DNA of 10,891 bases from an uncultured Bacteroidales bacterium (GTDB lineage Bacteria; Bacteroidota; Bacteroidia; Bacteroidales; Muribaculaceae), in the NCBI GenBank assembly GCA_900554715.1, contig USIN01000046.1:1-10891 (forward strand), read 5' to 3'. The notes below the pieces were generated by a model. The model had not been told where the DNA came from. It was given only the letters and a program-made list of their open reading frames with translations, and searched no databases. Position numbers and translations under genes: made by a program. Every line of letters starts with the position of its first letter. Position 1 is the first letter of the stretch. Shown here in pieces: positions 7,988 to 10,891 of the stretch.

Positions 7988-8973
7988 CACTCTTTGCCTT
8001 GAAGTTTGCGTATCGCCCTGCGGGCGGCCTTGCAGGCCATCTGATAGGGCTTTATCTTGCTGCACAGCCATATATGGTTTGCCGCGCCGCGGCCTATGGT
8101 GTCACGCATGACAGGGTAGGAGAGCAACCGGGCGTTGACATCGCTCAGCGCTTTGATTTTACGTGCCGCCACGCCGCGCTCGATATAATAGCCCATATAA
8201 CGTATGATGTAGCCGTCGTTGTCGCGGCGCATGTCGGGCTTATGACTGTCGACGTAGCCGTGGCACCAGAGGAGAGCTTTGAATTGTAGCGACAATGTGC
8301 GGTCGGTGACACGTACGTGCGAGAGCGATTCGTCGTTGACATAATAGTAATATGAGACGAAATCGACGGTGCAGATTGATGGCTGCCGCTCGACAAGCAG
8401 CTGGGTGAGCAGTATACGGTCTTCAGAGTGCGACTGGTTCATGAAGGTCTCGTAGACGTGGCCGTCAAACAGCGAGCGTTTGAAGAGCGAACCGCAGAGC
8501 GAGCATGTCGTCCAGTTGAGTATGGCTTTAAGATATGCGTCAGGACTGTAGGCTATAGCGCCGTAGCGGCGTCGACGGGCGCGGAGACCGCGCGAGGTCA
8601 CCATCTCGAGGTCGCCGACGGTGATATCGGCTCGGCTGTCGCGGGCGGCACGGTAAAGCCTCTCGAGGGCGTTTTCGGGCAGATAGTCGTCGCTGTCGCA
8701 GAAAAAGACATACTCGCCGCGGGCGTTTTCGTAACCGGTTTTGCGAGCCATCATGAGACCTTCGTTTTTCTCTTTGGTGATGACTCTGACGCGGCTGTCG
8801 CGTGAGGCGTAGTCGGCCAGGATGGCGGCCGAGCCGTCGGGGCTGCAGTCGTCGACGCAGACTACCTCGATGTCGCCGAAAGTCTGATTCAATATCGAAT
8901 CGAGACAGCGGCCGAGATAGCGTTCGACATTGTAGACCGGCACGAGGACAGATATGCTTGTTTTCTCTGACAT
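7987..8973 (-). CDS. GT2-family glycosyltransferase
   Basis: This 328-residue GT-A fold inverting glycosyltransferase has the standard opening SISVLVPVYNVERYLGRCLDSILNQTF. CVDDCSPDGS (39-48) binds the nucleotide, KNEGLMMARKTG follows, and the metal-binding D-x-D-type motif is DSDD (93-96) in FFCDSDDYLPENALE. An SEDRILLTQL segment (183-192) corresponds to the catalytic-base region (Glu184/Asp185). The C-terminal 25 residues are basic (KIKPYQMACKAARRAIRKLQGKE), which may favour association with the inner membrane. It is the first gene of the minus-strand pair; its stop overlaps the GT4 start. A good -7 promoter element lies just upstream. The family is certain; the sugar transferred is unknown. 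Confidence 0.92.
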   Translation of the reverse strand: MSEKTSISVLVPVYNVERYLGRCLDSILNQTFGDIEVVCVDDCSPDGSAAILADYASRDSRVRVITKEKNEGLMMARKTGYENARGEYVFFCDSDDYLPENALERLYRAARDSRADITVGDLEMVTSRGLRARRRRYGAIAYSPDAYLKAILNWTTCSLCGSLFKRSLFDGHVYETFMNQSHSEDRILLTQLLVERQPSICTVDFVSYYYYVNDESLSHVRVTDRTLSLQFKALLWCHGYVDSHKPDMRRDNDGYIIRYMGYYIERGVAARKIKALSDVNARLLSYPVMRDTIGRGAANHIWLCSKIKPYQMACKAARRAIRKLQGKE

Positions 8974-9106
8974 TTGTTGGTTGATTTTCTACAAAGATAG
9001 GCATATTTTTCTTGAAGCATACGCAATAAAAGGCCTGAAACGACGTTTTACAAGTGTTAAGAGGCGTTAACGAGCCTCGATATTTCGGAATATTAAAGAC
9101 AAGACT
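8974..9106. promoter_or_regulatory. Divergent intergenic region between the GT2 gene and the AlgD-like dehydrogenase gene
   Basis: This 133-bp stretch separates divergently transcribed genes and is richer in A and T than its flanks. It holds the minus-strand -7 element described separately. For the plus-strand gene I find only partial matches to TAnnTTTG: TATTTTTC at 9004-9011 and TATTTCGG at 9081-9088. That start is therefore not assigned. A small inverted repeat (GAGGC at 9061-9065 and GCCTC at 9074-9078, 8-base loop) precedes the dehydrogenase gene. Confidence 0.4.
8992..8999 (-). promoter_or_regulatory. Bacteroidetes-type -7 promoter element for the GT2-GT4 unit
   Basis: On the minus strand this reads TATCTTTG, an exact match to the Bacteroidetes primary sigma factor consensus TAnnTTTG. 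It lies 18 bp ahead of the GT2 ATG, so transcription would start near 8985 and give a leader of roughly a dozen bases. No clean TTTG -33 element is seen at the expected 19-21 bp spacing. The nearest TTG (9026-9024) is about 24 bp away. Confidence 0.5.
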
Positions 9107-10438
9107 ATGAATATCAGTTTTTTCGGACTCGGATATGTCGGCTGTGTCGGCTCGGTTTGCTTCGCCAAGCTCGGCCACAGGGTTGTCGGCGTAGATGTGT
9201 CTCAGAATAAAGTCAATCTTATAAATGAGGGCCGCCCCACAATCATCGAAAAAGACATCGCCGAGCTCTGCCGCGAGGTTGTCGATGCCGGTCGTCTGAC
9301 GGCGACCACTGATGCCGAAGAGGCCGTCAGGGCAACCGACATCTCGTTTGTCACCGTCGGCACCCCTTCGTCGAAAGAGGGTCATCTCAACCTCGAATAT
9401 ATCTACAATGTAGGCCGCCAGATTGGCGAGGCGCTGAAGCATAAAGACACATTCCACACCGTTGTCATCCGCAGCACCGTCATGCCCGGCACCAACCGCC
9501 GCGTCGGCGAGATTATAGCCGACGCCTCGGGCAAGAAGCGCGACACTGACTTCACTGTAGTCTCGAATCCCGAGTTTCTCCGCGAGGGCAGCTCGGTTCA
9601 CGACTTCATGAACCCGCCCATTAACCTCGTCGGCACTGACAACGAGCGCGCCCTCGAGCAGATGCGCGAGCTCTACAGCGCCATCCCCGCCGAGTTTGTC
9701 GCATCTGACATTGAGGTCTGCGAAATAATGAAATATGTCAACAACACTTTCCACGCCCTCAAGATTGTCTTCGCCAACGAGGTCGGCAACATCTGCAAGT
9801 CGCTCAACATCGACAGCCACAAGGTGATGGACATCTTCTGCCGCGACCGTCAGCTCAATATATCGCCTTATTATTTCAAGCCAGGTTTTGCTTACGGCGG
9901 TTCGTGCCTGCCCAAAGACCTGCTGGCGCTGAAGACCCTCGCCGCCGACCACTACGTCGAGGTACCCGTCATCAACAACATCAGCCGCAGCAACGAGATT
10001 CAGAAAGCCAACGCCACCGAGATTATCTTCAGCCAGCCATCGCACAAGATCGGCATCCTCGGCCTGAGCTTCAAGTCGGGCACCGACGACCTGCGCTGCA
10101 GCCCCATCGTCGATGTTGTCGAAAGTCTGCTCGGCAAAGGTTGTGACATTAAGATTTACGACAAGAACGTCAACCTGTCGAACATCACAGGCACCAACAA
10201 AGACTATATCATGGCCCGCATACCCCACCTCCAGCACCTCGTCAGCGGCGACCTCGACAGTGTCGTGGCCGACTCCGACGTGCTCGTGGTGACCAACAAA
10301 GAAGCCGAGTTCGCCGACCTGCTCGAGCGCTATCCCGGCAAAACTGTCATAGACCTTGTCAGAGCATGGAAAGACGTCTGCTACGACGGCAAATACATCG
10401 GCCTGACCTGGGGAGATATTAACAAATGCGGCTGCTGA
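9107..10438 (+). CDS. AlgD-like UDP-glucose/GDP-mannose 6-dehydrogenase
   Basis: This 443-residue NAD-dependent enzyme oxidises the C6 hydroxyl of a nucleotide sugar to a carboxylate, supplying a uronic acid for the polymer. The N-terminal Rossmann domain begins MNISFFGLGYVGCVGSVCFA (GxGYVG) with Asp30 closing the NAD site. VGTPSSKEGHLNL (84-96) and NPEFLREGSS (154-163) are the conserved loops. The central dimerisation helix region includes EIMKYVNNTFHALKI. The catalytic cysteine is Cys267 in FAYGGSCLPKDL, and the C-terminal domain contains ILGLSFKSGTDDLR. The cysteine position, overall length and many stretches (GTPSxKxGxLxLxYI, MDIFCRDRQLNIS, GTNKDYI) look closer to Pseudomonas AlgD (436 residues, Cys268) than to typical UDP-glucose dehydrogenases. 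GDP-mannose is thus my favoured substrate, as inference from recalled family sequence. The stop overlaps the next gene's ATG by one base. Confidence 0.88.
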   Translation: MNISFFGLGYVGCVGSVCFAKLGHRVVGVDVSQNKVNLINEGRPTIIEKDIAELCREVVDAGRLTATTDAEEAVRATDISFVTVGTPSSKEGHLNLEYIYNVGRQIGEALKHKDTFHTVVIRSTVMPGTNRRVGEIIADASGKKRDTDFTVVSNPEFLREGSSVHDFMNPPINLVGTDNERALEQMRELYSAIPAEFVASDIEVCEIMKYVNNTFHALKIVFANEVGNICKSLNIDSHKVMDIFCRDRQLNISPYYFKPGFAYGGSCLPKDLLALKTLAADHYVEVPVINNISRSNEIQKANATEIIFSQPSHKIGILGLSFKSGTDDLRCSPIVDVVESLLGKGCDIKIYDKNVNLSNITGTNKDYIMARIPHLQHLVSGDLDSVVADSDVLVVTNKEAEFADLLERYPGKTVIDLVRAWKDVCYDGKYIGLTWGDINKCGC

Positions 10439-10891
10439 TGGATAGACGTATACTCATTGTTGTCGAAAATCTTCCCGTGCCTTTTGATACCCGCGTCTGG
10501 CAGGAGGCTACGACTCTCGCCGCCAACGGCTATCAGGTGTCGGTAATCTGCCCCAAGGGTAAAGGCTACGACAAAGAATATGAATTTATCGGCGGCGTCC
10601 ATATCTACCGCCACGACCTGCCGGCCGAAGGCAACGGCGCCGTCGGCTATGCGCGTGAATATTACTGCGCTCTGCGTGAGGAGATTCGCCTTGCTAAAAA
10701 AATCTATAAGGAGCGCGGCTTCCATGTCATCCACGGCTGCAATCCCCCCGACGACATCTGGCTCGTGGCGCGTCGCTTCAAGAAATACGGCGTTGATTAT
10801 GTCTTCGACCACCACGACATCTGCCCCGAACTTTTTGAAGCCAAATTCGGTAAGACATCGGGGCTTCTCTATAAGAGTCAGATATGGCTCC
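10438..10891 (+). CDS. GT4-family glycosyltransferase (WbuB-like), N-terminal part
   Basis: The gene runs off the right edge of the window; about 151 residues are visible. It opens MDRRILIVVENLPVPFDTRV followed by WQEATTLAANGYQVSVICPKG, the acceptor-side Rossmann domain typical of WbuB-like GT4 enzymes. VIHGCNPPDDIW and YVFDHHDICPELFEAKFG follow, also characteristic of this group. The nucleotide-binding C-terminal half and EX7E motif lie outside. The ATG at 10438 overlaps the dehydrogenase stop (TGATG). An in-frame ATG at 10426 would add only MRLL and is a real alternative. Likely co-transcribed with the dehydrogenase, it may use an intermediate related to that enzyme's product, but nothing visible fixes its donor. 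Confidence 0.87.
   Translation, partial: MDRRILIVVENLPVPFDTRVWQEATTLAANGYQVSVICPKGKGYDKEYEFIGGVHIYRHDLPAEGNGAVGYAREYYCALREEIRLAKKIYKERGFHVIHGCNPPDDIWLVARRFKKYGVDYVFDHHDICPELFEAKFGKTSGLLYKSQIWL

Noticed and set aside
6799..9106. Invertible segment flanked by inverted repeats around the minus-strand glycosyltransferase pair
   Set aside because: TTAACGA occurs on both sides, but it is short and I found no longer matching inverted repeats or recombinase gene. The evidence is too weak for phase variation.
8540..10237. Minus-strand open frame of 565 codons
   Set aside because: It lies antisense to the AlgD-like dehydrogenase gene and partly out of frame over the GT2 gene, both of which are clear family members. 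The translation shows no recognisable domain, and the long open frame is a side effect of G/C-ending codons on the real genes.

Overview
The window is part of an exopolysaccharide or capsule biosynthesis locus of the Wzx/Wzy-dependent type, most likely from a Bacteroidales bacterium. The fairly high GC content, with strongly G/C-ending codons, would fit a Muribaculaceae-like relative. The Bacteroidales assignment is inference. It rests on start codons without recognisable Shine-Dalgarno sequences, a TAnnTTTG-type -7 element ahead of the divergent glycosyltransferase unit, a Bacteroides-style Wzc-like chain-length kinase, and a Bacteroides-type flippase.

Layout. Positions 1-286 hold, on the minus strand, the C-terminal part of a D-2-hydroxyacid dehydrogenase-like protein. 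Its N-terminal half is absent: the frame stops ten bases before the next gene begins in the opposite direction, so it looks like a remnant at the locus edge. Positions 296-6791 are one tightly packed plus-strand series. It runs Wza-like outer-membrane export lipoprotein, Wzc-like chain-length regulator with a fused BY-kinase domain, Wzx-like flippase, Wzy-like polymerase (start chosen at 4930), and a left-handed beta-helix acyltransferase. Positions 6792-6903 are an intergenic stretch built from 9-bp tandem repeats on both sides of a short spacer, the right array being the reverse complement of the left. Positions 6899-8973 form a two-gene minus-strand unit: a GT2 glycosyltransferase (transcribed first) and a GT4 glycosyltransferase overlapping it by one base. 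Positions 8974-9106 are a short divergent promoter region. From 9107 the plus strand resumes with an AlgD-like nucleotide-sugar dehydrogenase and a GT4 glycosyltransferase cut by the window end.

How it works together (family knowledge plus inference). The dehydrogenase makes a nucleotide-activated uronic acid, GDP-mannuronate if the AlgD resemblance holds. The three glycosyltransferases build a lipid-linked repeat unit, the acyltransferase decorates it, Wzx flips it, Wzy polymerises it, Wzc controls chain length through ATP binding and tyrosine phosphorylation, and Wza exports the chain. No initiating sugar-phosphate transferase (WbaP/WcaJ type) and no Wzb-type phosphatase is visible here, so these would lie elsewhere.

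The system class is known. The less ordinary points are the inverted 9-bp repeat arrays, the truncated dehydrogenase at the edge, the AlgD-like enzyme in this setting, and the very acidic loop in the polymerase. No RNA gene, CRISPR array, insertion sequence or integrase was found.
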